A stretch of DNA of 64,000 bases from an uncultured Prevotella sp. (GCA_944320235.1 CALUGQ010000032.1:62001-126000), one strand, 5' to 3'; shown: positions 51,682 through 61,260, counted from the first letter of the stretch. Notes: a model not told the origin generated them from the letters alone. A program made the numbers and translations.

Positions 51682-52949
51682 TCCCTAACTATTGTTTGTT
51701 CCCTGTCCGGGCCGATTGAAATAATCTTGATAGGCGTTTCCAACTCTGCCTCGAGAAACGCTATGTACTCTCGGAATTCCACGGGGAACTCATCTTCTGA
51801 TGTGAACTTTGTCATATCAGTCCTCCATCCTCGCAATTCTTTGTAAACAGGCTCAATTCCCTCATCTATGCTATATGGGAAATAATCTATTTGCTTTCCA
51901 TGCTGCTTATATGCCACACAGGCCTTAATTGTATCGAAGCCATCAAGGACATCGCTCTTCATCATTATCAACTGGGTTACACCATTTACCATTATGGCGT
52001 ACTTCAAAGCGACCAAGTCTATCCAGCCACACCTGCGTTCACGACCAGTGACTGCACCATATTCATGCCCCAGCTGACGGATGGTATCGCCAACCTCATC
52101 GAAAAGCTCGGTCGGGAAAGGCCCTGCACCAACTCGCGTACAATAAGCTTTCATTATTCCATAGACGTCACCTATTTTGTTAGGGCCGATGCCAAGCCCG
52201 GTACAGGCACCGCCACAAATTGTGTTTGAAGATGTTACATAAGGATACGAGCCGAAATCAACATCCAGCATCGTACCTTGTGCTCCCTCACATAATACAC
52301 TCTTACCTTCACGAAGCAATCCGTTCACTTCATGCTCTGAGTCTACAATCTTGAAATTGCGGAGATACTCGATGCCTTCCATCCATTTCTTTTCAACCTC
52401 GTCAATATCATACTCATATCCCATTGACTTGAGGATAGCTTCATGGCGTGACTTGCAAGCTCTATATTTCTGGTCGAAATTCTCAAAGATATCACCTACA
52501 CGAAGTCCATTCCTGGAAATTTTGTCTGTATAGGTCGGCCCGATTCCCTTACCGGTAGTTCCAACCTTGCTTTTGCCTTTTGCCGCTTCGTATGCCGCGT
52601 CTAGCACTCTATGCGTTGGCATGATAAGATGGGCTTTCTTGGAGATATGCAAATGATTGCGTAAATCATGGCCGCTATTTTCAAGGGCCTTGGCCTCTTC
52701 CATAAACAAATCAGGGGCGAGTACCACGCCATTGCCTATTATGTTCACTTTCCCGCCTTGGAAAATGCCAGACGGAATGCTTCGAAGAACATACTTCTGT
52801 CCTTCAAACTCAAGTGTGTGCCCTGCATTTGGACCACCCTGGAAACGTGCGACCACATCATATTGAGGTGTCAGCACGTCAACAACCTTTCCCTTTCCTT
52901 CGTCACCCCACTGCAACCCCAGCAGGACATCAACTTTTCCTTTGTTCAT
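51678..52949 (-). CDS. purA: Adenylosuccinate synthetase
   Basis: A 423-residue GTP-dependent enzyme joining IMP and aspartate in AMP synthesis. The P-loop [11 protein letters not shown], the region [12 protein letters not shown], the IMP site stretch [15 protein letters not shown] and [21 protein letters not shown] are all in family order and length. It overlaps hisS by 4 bp downstream and the Fur-family regulator gene by 4 bp upstream, so the three genes are translationally coupled. Confidence 0.97.
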   Translation of the reverse strand: MNKGKVDVLLGLQWGDEGKGKVVDVLTPQYDVVARFQGGPNAGHTLEFEGQKYVLRSIPSGIFQGGKVNIIGNGVVLAPDLFMEEAKALENSGHDLRNHLHISKKAHLIMPTHRVLDAAYEAAKGKSKVGTTGKGIGPTYTDKISRNGLRVGDIFENFDQKYRACKSRHEAILKSMGYEYDIDEVEKKWMEGIEYLRNFKIVDSEHEVNGLLREGKSVLCEGAQGTMLDVDFGSYPYVTSSNTICGGACTGLGIGPNKIGDVYGIMKAYCTRVGAGPFPTELFDEVGDTIRQLGHEYGAVTGRERRCGWIDLVALKYAIMVNGVTQLIMMKSDVLDGFDTIKACVAYKQHGKQIDYFPYSIDEGIEPVYKELRGWRTDMTKFTSEDEFPVEFREYIAFLEAELETPIKIISIGPDREQTIVRE

Positions 52950-53446
52950 TTCTTATTATCTTTTTGTTGTTTTTGTCTTGTTTCATTGCTTTTCTTCCGC
53001 GTCATACGAGCTTGGCAGGCACTACAGACGCCATAAATATACAAAGAATAGCCATCCTTGCGAAATCTTTTCAGACGCAAATCGTTTATGGCTGCGTTTA
53101 TTTCCGGCACTTTAATCTCAACAACCTTACCACAAATCGTGCAAACTTGATGGCTATGGCTACCATTATTGTAACACGCTTCATACTTGGTCGCTCCTTG
53201 GAATCTATGCCTCAATACCAACCTAAGCTCCATGAAAAGTTTCAACGTATTGTAAAGTGTGCCACGGCTTACCGGGAAATGGCACTCATCAGCAAGCTTT
53301 GCGCTCAGCTCATCCAATGTAAAATGCCCGTTGATACTGTAAACAGCATCCAATATCGCATATCTCTCTGGAGTTTTGCGATAATTGTTCAATTCCAGAT
53401 AATCAGTCAGTATTTGGTGCAAAGATGCTTTCGCGCCTTCTTTCAT
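52946..53446 (-). CDS. Fur-family transcriptional regulator
   Basis: A 166-residue Fur-family protein. The winged helix contains TPERYAILDAVYSINGHFTLDELSAKL and VSRGTLYNTLKLFMELRLV (in part); the metal domain has HSHQVCTICGKVVEIKVPE and CSACQARMTRKK, with two CxxC pairs. The Lys/Gln-rich C-terminus ([15 protein letters not shown]) is an extra tail. Which metal or signal it senses is not visible. It is the first gene of the fur-purA-hisS operon, with a TAACTTTG promoter at 53472-53479. Confidence 0.9.
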   Translation of the reverse strand: MKEGAKASLHQILTDYLELNNYRKTPERYAILDAVYSINGHFTLDELSAKLADECHFPVSRGTLYNTLKLFMELRLVLRHRFQGATKYEACYNNGSHSHQVCTICGKVVEIKVPEINAAINDLRLKRFRKDGYSLYIYGVCSACQARMTRKKSNETRQKQQKDNKK

Positions 53447-53471
53447 TTCAACATCGAACTCATAAACCGCA

Positions 53472-53479
53472 CAAAGTTA
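53472..53479 (-). promoter_or_regulatory. -7 element of the fur-purA-hisS operon
   Basis: The complement reads TAACTTTG, 26 bp upstream of the regulator ATG. Confidence 0.7.
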
Positions 53480-53576
53480 CACAAAATAGCCGAAACTAAC
53501 GAAGAAAAAATTAAGAAATGACACTCTATAAAATTAAATTGATGTAATGCAGTAATCACCATGCACAATACTAAAG

Positions 53577-53608
53577 CAAGCCGCATCCTATCAACAGATG
53601 CGGCTTGC
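53577..53608 (-). terminator. Probable terminator of the outer membrane protein operon
   Basis: A perfect 12-bp stem, GCAAGCCGCATC (53577-53588) and GATGCGGCTTGC (53597-53608), lies past the stop of the outer membrane protein gene. The T-tract on the minus strand is short (TTTAG). Confidence 0.65.
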
Positions 53609-53669
53609 CTGTATTGATTGCCTTATAATTACTCTGTATATCCATCCAGACATGAACGCCACGACTGGA

Positions 53670-55253
53670 CTAAAAAGCGTAACCCAATGTGAGCAATAAC
53701 TGATGACGCTTGAAATCAACATCAGACACGGTGCCGATATTGCGCTCCGCGACAGGAGAACCGGGCGTCCCGAAATCTGTAAACGGGTGGAAATCGCCGT
53801 TTTGCACAGAATACTGATAGGCCAAATCGATAGAAAACTTATTCACTGTATAGCCGACTCCGCACGTAATACGATTTGTAGATTTCCAATTGGTATAGTC
53901 GGTCGAAGAAGAATAATATGTCCCTGGGGAATCTACCGTAAAGTCTTTGAAACCATTCTTGTTATATATGGGCGACACATAGTTGTAGCCCAGCCTTAAG
54001 GCAAGTGCTGCGTCTGGTTTGTACTCCATGCCCACCTTAACGGTACTTACACCCTTCAATGTGCGTTCCGTATGCTCGTTCATGGCCCTGTCGCTGCTGC
54101 TCGTCTCATAGTAACCTCCATAATAATCATATCCGCCGCCATCGTTGATACGCGAATCAAGGTTACCATAGTCAGCATAGTCATAACTTGCCCCGATGGC
54201 AAATTTGTTTCCTATGGTCGTGCCTAAGCTCAAGCCAAACTTCCATGGAGTATATAGTTTGAAATCGTATGACTCTTTGCTTGTATAAGAATCCCACTCG
54301 CCAGGCTCTGCGTCATTAAACAAAGTTGTATAGTTGCTTGTGGTAAGGTCATACCATGTAGGGGTTGAAACGGAGAGGCCGACACGGAATGGTGAATTTT
54401 CCACAGGACGGAATATCACGCCCATTTTTACGTTAAAGCCTGTACCGGATATTATCCTGTCATCGGCAATGGTCACGCCCCCTATTGGGGTTCCGTCAGG
54501 AGCGACCAAATTCTCAGCATATTCACCATATCCATTGTAATTAACATCGTGTATGCCAACGGTCAACCCCAAATAAAGGCGGTCATTAATGTTGCCACTG
54601 ATATTAAAGTCATATTCTCCTATGTATCCGCCGTTTGCACGGTTGAACATATACCCTGTTGCTTCATAATAGGAGTCAAGCGTAGCCCCCCCTTCTGCGT
54701 CGTGCGACACAAGCAAGCCATTATAGTAAATATAGTCTATGGAATTGAACATATTGTTATTCCCTACATAATCTTCTCCGCCATATTCAACTCTAAAAAG
54801 GCCGCTTGCCCGTTTCAAATGTGACAGCTTATTCTGTGATGCCCCGGTCAGACCATTGGACGCAGATAGTATTTGGTTGAAATTAGTACTCTTGTGATAG
54901 TTGAACGCAAAATTTATAAACGACTTGCGCCCACTACGGTGAGCATACACAAAACCGGCCTGGTCGAAGCTCAAGTTCGTCTTGTCGGCATTGGCAAAGC
55001 CACTTGCGCCAGACTGCGAGACGAACCCAAACGAAACCTTTGCTTGCGAATGGCGGAACAGGCCGATGCCTGCCGGGTTGGAGCCTATGGTCGACAGGTC
55101 AGCTCCAAGGGCATCCATCGCGCCACCCATTCCTACATACCGAGCTGTTCCATTGAGATCTTCTGTGGCAATGCGCGCATTTTCATAAGTCTCTTGCGCC
55201 GAAACCGTGGCTGCAAGAAACAAGCCTAATATTGGCAGTATATTTCTTCTCAT
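53670..55253 (-). CDS. Outer membrane protein, OmpP1/FadL-like
   Basis: A 527-residue exported beta-barrel protein (signal MRRNILPILGLFLAATVSAQ). The N-terminal part GTARYVGMGGAMDALGADLSTIGSNPAGIG is a pattern of the OmpP1/FadL/TodX family (PF03349), whose members move hydrophobic compounds across the outer membrane; the rest is barrel sequence with alternating aromatic strands and ends LLLTLGYAF with terminal Phe. The substrate is unknown. It follows the low-complexity exported protein gene by 41 bp; the two share a promoter. Confidence 0.85.
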   Translation of the reverse strand: MRRNILPILGLFLAATVSAQETYENARIATEDLNGTARYVGMGGAMDALGADLSTIGSNPAGIGLFRHSQAKVSFGFVSQSGASGFANADKTNLSFDQAGFVYAHRSGRKSFINFAFNYHKSTNFNQILSASNGLTGASQNKLSHLKRASGLFRVEYGGEDYVGNNNMFNSIDYIYYNGLLVSHDAEGGATLDSYYEATGYMFNRANGGYIGEYDFNISGNINDRLYLGLTVGIHDVNYNGYGEYAENLVAPDGTPIGGVTIADDRIISGTGFNVKMGVIFRPVENSPFRVGLSVSTPTWYDLTTSNYTTLFNDAEPGEWDSYTSKESYDFKLYTPWKFGLSLGTTIGNKFAIGASYDYADYGNLDSRINDGGGYDYYGGYYETSSSDRAMNEHTERTLKGVSTVKVGMEYKPDAALALRLGYNYVSPIYNKNGFKDFTVDSPGTYYSSSTDYTNWKSTNRITCGVGYTVNKFSIDLAYQYSVQNGDFHPFTDFGTPGSPVAERNIGTVSDVDFKRHQLLLTLGYAF

Positions 55254-55294
55254 AACTTACTCGTAAATATTATTAAAAAAACCAAGGCAGCCCA

Positions 55295-56098
55295 TCATCT
55301 TCGACCGCGGAAACCTCCGCCTCCACCGCCACGGCTTCCACCACCTCCGCGACTGCCGCTAAAGCCACCGCCACTGCGGCTGCCGCCAAACGAATTGCCG
55401 CTGCTATACGATGGCCTGCGTGTCGGCATTGACACACGGTTGGAATTCCTATTGCCGCTGAAGCTGCGCACAGCGCGCCGGTTGCTGTTGCCCGTCACAT
55501 TGTTGCCACCGCGCACTCCCCTAAAGCCAGTGCCTCCCGGGCGGCGCCCGCCATGGTTCACGTAACCGTGGTTTGCCGTGCCGGTGACACCTCGATACGG
55601 CCTATAATAAGAACCGATATGCCAATGATGATGGTATGGATACCATGAATGATAGTGCCACGGATAATAGCCCCAACCAACATAGAACCACGGATCATGC
55701 CAGTAGCCATAACGCCACGGATCGTTCCACCACAACAAATCCCAGCGGCCATCATTATATCCGGCCCAGTATGTGTCGAACCAGTCATAATCGTCAAAAC
55801 GGCTCATATTCCGAGTGCAGGCATAATCAGTGAGTGTGTCTGGATATACACCGGCAATGCCATCAAAGTCGATTATGTCATTTCCTGCAGAATCTATCTG
55901 CTGTAAGTAAGTACCCCTACGGTTATACTCATCCACGTCACGCACACTCCCAACAGTCGGCATTTCAACCGGAGCATCAAACATTTCCGTGTCATATTCT
56001 TCGTGCAACTCCTGTGGCACAAAATACAGGTCATCTTGTGGAAATGCCGCCACTGGAATCAAACACATAAAGGCCAACGCCATTACAAGCTTGCTCAT
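55295..56098 (-). CDS. Exported protein with Trp/Tyr/His-rich and Gly/Arg/Ser-rich low-complexity regions
   Basis: A 267-residue protein with signal peptide (MSKLVMALAFMCLIPVAAFP). An acidic part (about 21-100) is followed by an aromatic run (WDLLWWNDPWRYGYWHDP and WGYYPWHYHSWYPYHHHWH, about 118-165) and a Gly/Arg/Ser/Asn-rich tail ending in RGG-like repeats (SGSRGGGGSRGGGGGGFRGRR, in parts). No known catalytic domain was recognised; such sequences recall exported Bacteroidetes proteins of unknown function. The promoter is TAACTTTG at 56138-56145, and a full Shine-Dalgarno sequence precedes the ATG, which is unusual in this phylum. It is co-transcribed with the OmpP1/FadL-like gene. Confidence 0.8.
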   Translation of the reverse strand: MSKLVMALAFMCLIPVAAFPQDDLYFVPQELHEEYDTEMFDAPVEMPTVGSVRDVDEYNRRGTYLQQIDSAGNDIIDFDGIAGVYPDTLTDYACTRNMSRFDDYDWFDTYWAGYNDGRWDLLWWNDPWRYGYWHDPWFYVGWGYYPWHYHSWYPYHHHWHIGSYYRPYRGVTGTANHGYVNHGGRRPGGTGFRGVRGGNNVTGNSNRRAVRSFSGNRNSNRVSMPTRRPSYSSGNSFGGSRSGGGFSGSRGGGGSRGGGGGGFRGRR

Positions 56099-56110
56099 AT
56101 ATCACCTCCT
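56099..56110 (-). promoter_or_regulatory. Unusually strong Shine-Dalgarno sequence
   Basis: On the minus strand AGGAGGTGAT (complement of 56101-56110) lies 2 bases before the ATG at 56098, a 10-base match to the 3' end of 16S rRNA. Most genes here have no such site. Confidence 0.75.
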
Positions 56111-56137
56111 TTTATTTATCGCAAAATGTTTACATTG

Positions 56138-56145
56138 CAAAGTTA
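56138..56145 (-). promoter_or_regulatory. -7 element of low-complexity protein/OmpP1 operon
   Basis: The complement reads TAACTTTG, 40 bp upstream of the ATG at 56098. Confidence 0.65.
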
Positions 56146-56210
56146 CATTATCCATATCTGCAAAATTACGGAAAAAACCAAAACCTTCGTAGGATTTCCC
56201 CTATTTTTTG

Positions 56211-56218
56211 TATTTTTG
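56211..56218 (+). promoter_or_regulatory. -7 element of prmA promoter
   Basis: TATTTTTG followed by C, 26 bp upstream of the prmA ATG. Confidence 0.65.
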
Positions 56219-56244
56219 CAAAGCAAATTAACAACAAATTAATC

Positions 56245-57117
56245 ATGGAATACTACGAAGTGGAATTCAACATATCAACAAACAGCTGCAGTTTGCAAGA
56301 TGCTCGCGACATAATAGCCGCCATGGCGGGCGAATCCGGGTTTGAGGCGTTCGAGGAAACAGCATGCGGCACAAAAGGATACGTGCAGACTTCCATGCTT
56401 GACCGCAAAGCGATTGAGACGCTGATTGACAATTTTCCTATGCCCGGAGCCAAGATAAGCTACACTGTCAAAAAGGCTGAATACAAGGACTGGAACGAAC
56501 AATGGGAAAAAGAAGGCTTTGAGCCAATTGTCATTGGCGACAATTGCTGCATCCATGATGGCCGCCACTTGCCCGGTCAAGACTACAGAATAATGGTAGG
56601 AATCGATGCAAAACTGGCTTTCGGAACCGGCAACCATGAAACCACACGCATGGTTGTGGCAAGCCTGCTTGAAAGCAGCATGGAAGGCAAGTCGATGCTC
56701 GACTGCGGATGCGGAACAGGCATACTGGCAATCATTGCGCTGAAAGCAGGAGCAACCAAAGCCGTTGGCTACGACATTGATGAGTGGAGCGTAGAAAACT
56801 CACGCCACAATGCCGAAGCAAATGGAGTCATCGACCATTTTACAGCCTTGAAAGGGGATGCATCCATAATAAACGAAATAAAGGAAAAGTTCGATGTGGT
56901 GGCGGCAAACATAAACCGAAACATCCTGCTTGCCGACCTCGCCATGTTATGCTCAGCCATGAATGACGGAGCACGGTTAATAGTGAGCGGCTTCTACGAC
57001 GAAGACACCATCATGATAAGGCAACACGCCGAGGCATTGGGACTTACCCTTGCCAATGCACGCCACGAAAACGGCTGGGCGTGCCTTGAGTTCATTGCGA
57101 CCGCCATTGCCGGCTAA
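56245..57117 (+). CDS. prmA: Ribosomal protein L11 methyltransferase
   Basis: A 290-residue SAM-dependent methyltransferase that trimethylates ribosomal protein L11. The catalytic domain carries LAFGTGNHETTRMVV, motif I LDCGCGTGILAIIALKAG, the acidic end of strand 2 in GYDIDEWS, and VAANINRNILLADL, in the order typical of PrmA; the N-terminal L11-recognition domain (about 1-90) is present. Length matches the family. It has its own promoter, divergent from the low-complexity protein operon. Confidence 0.95.
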   Translation: MEYYEVEFNISTNSCSLQDARDIIAAMAGESGFEAFEETACGTKGYVQTSMLDRKAIETLIDNFPMPGAKISYTVKKAEYKDWNEQWEKEGFEPIVIGDNCCIHDGRHLPGQDYRIMVGIDAKLAFGTGNHETTRMVVASLLESSMEGKSMLDCGCGTGILAIIALKAGATKAVGYDIDEWSVENSRHNAEANGVIDHFTALKGDASIINEIKEKFDVVAANINRNILLADLAMLCSAMNDGARLIVSGFYDEDTIMIRQHAEALGLTLANARHENGWACLEFIATAIAG

Positions 57118-57568
57118 CCCCATTCATGGCGATACCTTTATGAGTGCGTCGCCTTCACGGCTTGACGGCTGCCAAAGAAAACAATCACCAAATGCCATGC
57201 TATGGGGATGGTGTACACACGGGGACAACATCGCAATTGTGAAGTGGCTGTAAGGCAATAACACTTGCGGGGCATATTCGCAGGCAACCGGCAGGACTTG
57301 CCGAGCATGGCGTAAACAAAAATTACCATTAGGTGGAATCATATAAGCCATTGGCTACCAATTGATTACAATCAATGCGGTTTTGCATTGTAAAACAGGC
57401 TATTTTGCCATGTCAAACAAGCTTTCCCTGCAGACGAAACAGTTAGGATTTCACTGCATATCAAACGGGCGATGTTCATTTGTGCATAAAATTCAATGGA
57501 TGATTAAGCACATACCACACATGAACGCTACTTAGTGGCAAAACAAAAAAACGTGACAAACAAAGCAA
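57118..57568. other. Intergenic region without a gene
   Basis: About 450 bp between convergent prmA and the lysozyme gene. It carries array F (57388-57453). The reading frames at 57124-57351 have no family features and overlap each other on both strands; none is called. Confidence 0.6.
57388..57453. repeat. 22-bp periodic repeat array F
   Basis: Three units start at 57388, 57410 and 57432, with AAA at 57393, 57415 and 57437, exactly 22 bp apart. The first unit reads TTGTAAAACAGGCTATTTTG, with AAAA/TTTT arms. A fourth, out of phase by about 4 bp, may follow at 57458. Confidence 0.7.
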
Positions 57569-58474
57569 TCAAACCCAAGGCTCCAATTCGTCTTCCTCGT
57601 TACTTCCGATTGTCAGTTGCAGAAGGTCGTAATAACTGCCGTTATATATATCAAAATCCACAAAACCTTTTATGCCTGGTAACCGCCCGCAATCTGTGTG
57701 TTGCCAAAACTTCCACTTACCCTTATACTCAATCTTGTCAACATAATAATGCGCTATCCAATACGGATAAGCATCAAACACAGAATCACTTAGATAAGCG
57801 GTCTTGAACTTATAATAAGTATAGATTATCGGCTTGACACCATAATGTTTCTCAACCAAACGCAACCATGTAAGCACACTGGCCTTAAACTGTACAGAGG
57901 TCTGGTTTTTCGATTTGCGCTCTACATCGAGTACCGGCGGCAAATCGCCCTCTTCCAGCTTGACATTGCGCATAAAATGCTCCGCCTGCGCCCTCCCTGT
58001 AGAAGTAGTGCTCCAAAAATGATATGCCCCCCTTACAAAACCATACTCCCTGGCCTGGCGGAAATTCTCTTCAAAACGCTTGTCAACGTTGCTTGCCCCT
58101 TCAGTAGCCTTAATCATGACGAAACGCACGGGATATTTATCTATCATCCCGTTGTTGTGCAACACCTCCCAATCAATCTCACCCTGATGATGGCTCACGT
58201 CTATGCCGTGTATCTCGAAACCTTCTGGATAGGTTGCATCGCCATACATTGCACGCCACCGAAAGCCGAACGGACTGACAAAGAAATAGTAAAACGCCCA
58301 CACGTAGCCCCCTATTACAATTCCACCCCCAAGCAACCAAGGCCAACTTGGCAACTTGTGGAACAGCCATAAATATGGTGACAGAAAACGTTGCCGACGC
58401 GTCTGTCTCTCCCTGCGTTGACGACTCCCACGCTTATGCCTACCTGTATGACGAGAAGCTTTGTTGGGCATCAT
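57569..58474 (-). CDS. Membrane-anchored GH25 lysozyme
   Basis: A 301-residue muramidase. The N-terminus is strongly basic (SRHTGRHKRGSRQRRERQ region, about 6-35) before one membrane helix (PWLLGGGIVIGGYVWAFYYFF), so the catalytic domain should face the periplasm. The GH25 domain (about 85-290) has GIDVSHHQGEIDW, MIKATEGASNVD, GAYHFWSTT, and catalytic PPVLDVE. It cleaves the N-acetylmuramic acid linkage of peptidoglycan. The start MMPNKAS at 58474 is preferred over the longer frame at 58507. It lies 96 bp past the PPi-phosphofructokinase gene on the same strand. Confidence 0.92.
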   Translation of the reverse strand: MMPNKASRHTGRHKRGSRQRRERQTRRQRFLSPYLWLFHKLPSWPWLLGGGIVIGGYVWAFYYFFVSPFGFRWRAMYGDATYPEGFEIHGIDVSHHQGEIDWEVLHNNGMIDKYPVRFVMIKATEGASNVDKRFEENFRQAREYGFVRGAYHFWSTTSTGRAQAEHFMRNVKLEEGDLPPVLDVERKSKNQTSVQFKASVLTWLRLVEKHYGVKPIIYTYYKFKTAYLSDSVFDAYPYWIAHYYVDKIEYKGKWKFWQHTDCGRLPGIKGFVDFDIYNGSYYDLLQLTIGSNEEDELEPWV

Positions 58475-58569
58475 CCTGTTTGCTAGCCAATGTAAAACAA
58501 GCATCACACATTGTCTTATATGATTGCACTACAAAACAATGTGCGATGCTTCTATAGTTTAAATTTAAA

Positions 58570-60246
58570 TTACATGATATGTTCCAATGCCAATGTTTTA
58601 GTGGGCTGGTCGCACACTTCGGCTGGCCCCCAATACTGTATCGGGCCAGGATAAACATAACAAGTTTCCTTTGCCCAATGTTCGCGATTCTTGACGAACG
58701 TCTTGAATGGGTTGCCATCAAGGTCGACAAGCGCCTTGCGGATTACAGGTTTCATTTTCCCGTTGCGGCGTTCCATGTTCATCATCATGGTGATTGGCAC
58801 GCCACCGGCCACCCACTCGTCAGAAGGACGTGTAGTGTTCTTCACTATAGCCATATACCCTGTCTTGCCACTGGCTATTAGCTGTGCGGCACTTGTACCA
58901 AGCGCATAACAATAATCGGCATCAAAATTGGATGGAGCGGCACAACGCCCTTCATAGCCAAAGAAATGGTGCTGTGCGGCAAACTTGCCAACGAACTTGC
59001 CTTCAGCCTTCATCTTTTCAAGCTTGGCTGCGCACATATCTGAAAGGAGTTTCTCTGTCTCTATGAGCGATACCTGCACGTTTCCATGTGGGTCGCGGTC
59101 AAGTGAAAGCTGCCGTGCCACATCGACCGGCAAGGTCTCGAACGTTGCGGCATTACCTTCAGACAAATGGTTGATGATGTAATTGCGTTGAGCATCCTCA
59201 TCAAGGTCACGGTATTCGGGTCCGTGGGCGGCCAGGAGGTCGTTGAGTTCCTGTATGAGACGGCCTATTGCCGGGATGAACTCAATCAACCCTTCCGGCA
59301 CAATCACCGTGCCGAAATTCTTGCCTTGTGCAGCACGATATGCAATAACATCACAGAGATAGTCTACAATTTGGTTGAGCGTCATGTCTTTCTTCTCAAC
59401 TTCTTCTGATATCAAACATACATTCGGCTGGCACTGCAACGCACATTCAAGGGCAATATGGCTGGCACTGCGCCCCATTACCTTGATGAAATGCCAATAC
59501 TTGCGCGCAGAGTTACAATCGCGCTCTATGTTTCCGATAAGTTCGGCATATGTCTTGGTTGCCGTGTCAAATCCGAAAGAAGTCTCGATTTGTTCGTTCT
59601 TCAAGTCACCGTCAATCGTTTTAGGACAGCCTATCACCTGCACCCCTGTGTTTTTTGCAGCATAATACTCGGCCAATACGCAAGCATTTGTGTTCGAATC
59701 GTCACCACCTATGATGACCAATGCTTTGATGTCAAGCTCGCGCAAGATTTCAAGGCCCTTTTCAAACTGTTCTTCCTCTTCAAGCTTTGTACGCCCTGAG
59801 CCAATCATATCAAAACCGCCCGTGTTACGGTAATCATCAATGACATCCTTGGTCAGCTCTATATAATCATGCTCAACAAGGCCGCTGGGCCCCAATATGA
59901 AGCCATAAAGACGGTTCTCGGGGTTCAGCTTCTTCAGTTGGTCAAACAGTCCTGTAATCACATTATGGCCTCCGGGAGCCTGCCCGCCACTAAGTATAAC
60001 GCCGACATTGACCCTGAACCCCATGGTCTCGTCACTCTCCACAAACTCAACCACAGGCATTCCATAAGTGTTAGGAAACAATTTCTTGATTTCATCATGA
60101 TTGTCAACACTCTGGGTCGGTGCACCTTCCTTCACTTTAACCGCACCGGCAAGTGCCTTTGGCAACTTTGGCAGATATGCTCCACGCGCTATCTGCAACG
60201 CACTTTTTTCCATCTCTATATCGTTTATATTATAAGTAGTATCCAT
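58570..60246 (-). CDS. pfp: Pyrophosphate-dependent 6-phosphofructokinase
   Basis: A 558-residue enzyme that phosphorylates fructose 6-phosphate reversibly with pyrophosphate. Key motifs: [11 protein letters not shown] near the N-terminus, GGDDSNTNA where the second Asp marks PPi rather than ATP use, [10 protein letters not shown] with the catalytic Asp, and [14 protein letters not shown]. Length fits the long PFP class typical of anaerobic Bacteroidetes, plants and spirochaetes. The start (MDTTYNIND) at 60246 is set by a promoter TATTTTTG at 60257-60264, which lies inside the longer reading frame to 60345. Confidence 0.95.
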   Translation of the reverse strand: MDTTYNINDIEMEKSALQIARGAYLPKLPKALAGAVKVKEGAPTQSVDNHDEIKKLFPNTYGMPVVEFVESDETMGFRVNVGVILSGGQAPGGHNVITGLFDQLKKLNPENRLYGFILGPSGLVEHDYIELTKDVIDDYRNTGGFDMIGSGRTKLEEEEQFEKGLEILRELDIKALVIIGGDDSNTNACVLAEYYAAKNTGVQVIGCPKTIDGDLKNEQIETSFGFDTATKTYAELIGNIERDCNSARKYWHFIKVMGRSASHIALECALQCQPNVCLISEEVEKKDMTLNQIVDYLCDVIAYRAAQGKNFGTVIVPEGLIEFIPAIGRLIQELNDLLAAHGPEYRDLDEDAQRNYIINHLSEGNAATFETLPVDVARQLSLDRDPHGNVQVSLIETEKLLSDMCAAKLEKMKAEGKFVGKFAAQHHFFGYEGRCAAPSNFDADYCYALGTSAAQLIASGKTGYMAIVKNTTRPSDEWVAGGVPITMMMNMERRNGKMKPVIRKALVDLDGNPFKTFVKNREHWAKETCYVYPGPIQYWGPAEVCDQPTKTLALEHIM

Positions 60247-60256
60247 TTTGTGCCTA

Positions 60257-60264
60257 CAAAAATA
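60257..60264 (-). promoter_or_regulatory. -7 element of pfp promoter
   Basis: The complement reads TATTTTTG, 11 bp upstream of the pfp ATG, so the leader is only a few bases long. Confidence 0.55.
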
Positions 60265-60360
60265 AACAATAATAATCAGAATTAACTTGCAAACCCAATA
60301 GCGCAAATGAATTTTAATATTTTTTTTATTGAAAGCCATTGTCATTCACGATAAAATACG

Positions 60361-60368
60361 TATCTTTG
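60361..60368 (+). promoter_or_regulatory. -7 element of the small-protein/acyltransferase/amidase unit
   Basis: TATCTTTG, 46 bp upstream of the ATG at 60414; the ATG is also preceded by GAGGAGG at a spacing of about 10 bases. Confidence 0.65.
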
Positions 60369-60413
60369 ACGAAACGAAAGAACATCAAATAATAAAGAGG
60401 AGGATTTAGCGAT

Positions 60414-60686
60414 ATGACAAACAGAAGGACTTTAAAACGAGAAATAAGGCAAATTTGCACAGAACTCTTTGCAGAATGCGTAGCCGTTTCCCAATACGGA
60501 ACTCCTAACGAAAGGGAATGTGCAGAATCATTGATGTACACTATTATTAAAATGGAGAAAAATTTCATTAACCGTATATCCCATCCAGAGCCAGGATTGG
60601 AGCCAAGTAAATATTACAAAGATTTGAAAGAGAAGTTCAAGGCCCAAGCAATGGAAATAATAGACCAGATTACTATATCAGATTAA
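60414..60686 (+). CDS. Small helical protein of unknown function
   Basis: A 90-residue protein, apparently all helical, with charged N-terminus (MTNRRTLKREIRQICTELFAEC) and a central YGTPNERECAESLMYTIIKMEKN region. No signal peptide or membrane segment; no known domain is recognised, though similar short proteins occur across Bacteroidales. It is the first gene of a unit with the acyltransferase (13 bp downstream) and the large amidase-type protein. A purine-rich GAGGAGG precedes the start. Confidence 0.75.
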   Translation: MTNRRTLKREIRQICTELFAECVAVSQYGTPNERECAESLMYTIIKMEKNFINRISHPEPGLEPSKYYKDLKEKFKAQAMEIIDQITISD

Positions 60687-60699
60687 TATTAACATAAAT

Positions 60700-61254
60700 A
60701 TGCTTAAACCACTTTGCAGCTGGATATTGTATAAATGCTTGAATTGGTCTACGAACATCACAGAAGCTCACCCAGACAAATACATAATCTGCCTTGCACC
60801 GCACACGAGCAATTGGGATTTCATAATCGGATTGCTGTATTCACGAGCCGAGGGATTAAAAAGTAACTTCTTGATGAAGAAGGAGTGGTTTATATGGCCA
60901 TTAGGCAGTCTGTTTAGATGGCTTGGAGGAATCCCTGTCTGGCGCACAAAGCACACAAACATGACCGACAACCTTGCATTAGCTGCAAAGAATGCGCATA
61001 TATTCCATTTATGCATAACGCCTGAAGGCACCCGCTCGCCAAACCCTGACTGGAAAAAAGGTTTTTACTATATTGCGGAAAAAGCAAAATTGCCAATCCT
61101 GCTATATGGTGTAGACTACAAAAAGCGGCTTATCGAATGTACATGCACAATCATTCCAAATGGGGACATAGAAGGACAAATGCGCGAAATAAAGCAATAT
61201 TTCAAAAGGTTTGAAGGACTGAAACCGCAGAACTTCACAACAGGAGACGTATAA
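60700..61254 (+). CDS. 1-acylglycerol-3-phosphate acyltransferase-like protein
   Basis: A 184-residue PlsC-family acyltransferase. The HX4D catalytic motif is in LAPHTSNWDFIIG, and the second motif FRWLGGIPVWR plus PEGTRSPNPDW are typical. The protein is short (PlsC is about 240) and lacks a clear N-terminal membrane anchor, resembling small acyltransferases of Bacteroidetes. The acceptor lipid is unknown. It lies 6 bp before the large secreted protein gene. Confidence 0.88.
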   Translation: MLKPLCSWILYKCLNWSTNITEAHPDKYIICLAPHTSNWDFIIGLLYSRAEGLKSNFLMKKEWFIWPLGSLFRWLGGIPVWRTKHTNMTDNLALAAKNAHIFHLCITPEGTRSPNPDWKKGFYYIAEKAKLPILLYGVDYKKRLIECTCTIIPNGDIEGQMREIKQYFKRFEGLKPQNFTTGDV

Positions 61255-61260
61255 GACAAT

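Noticed and set aside
57124-57351. Overlapping frames on both strands after prmA
   Set aside because: Mutually overlapping, without family features.
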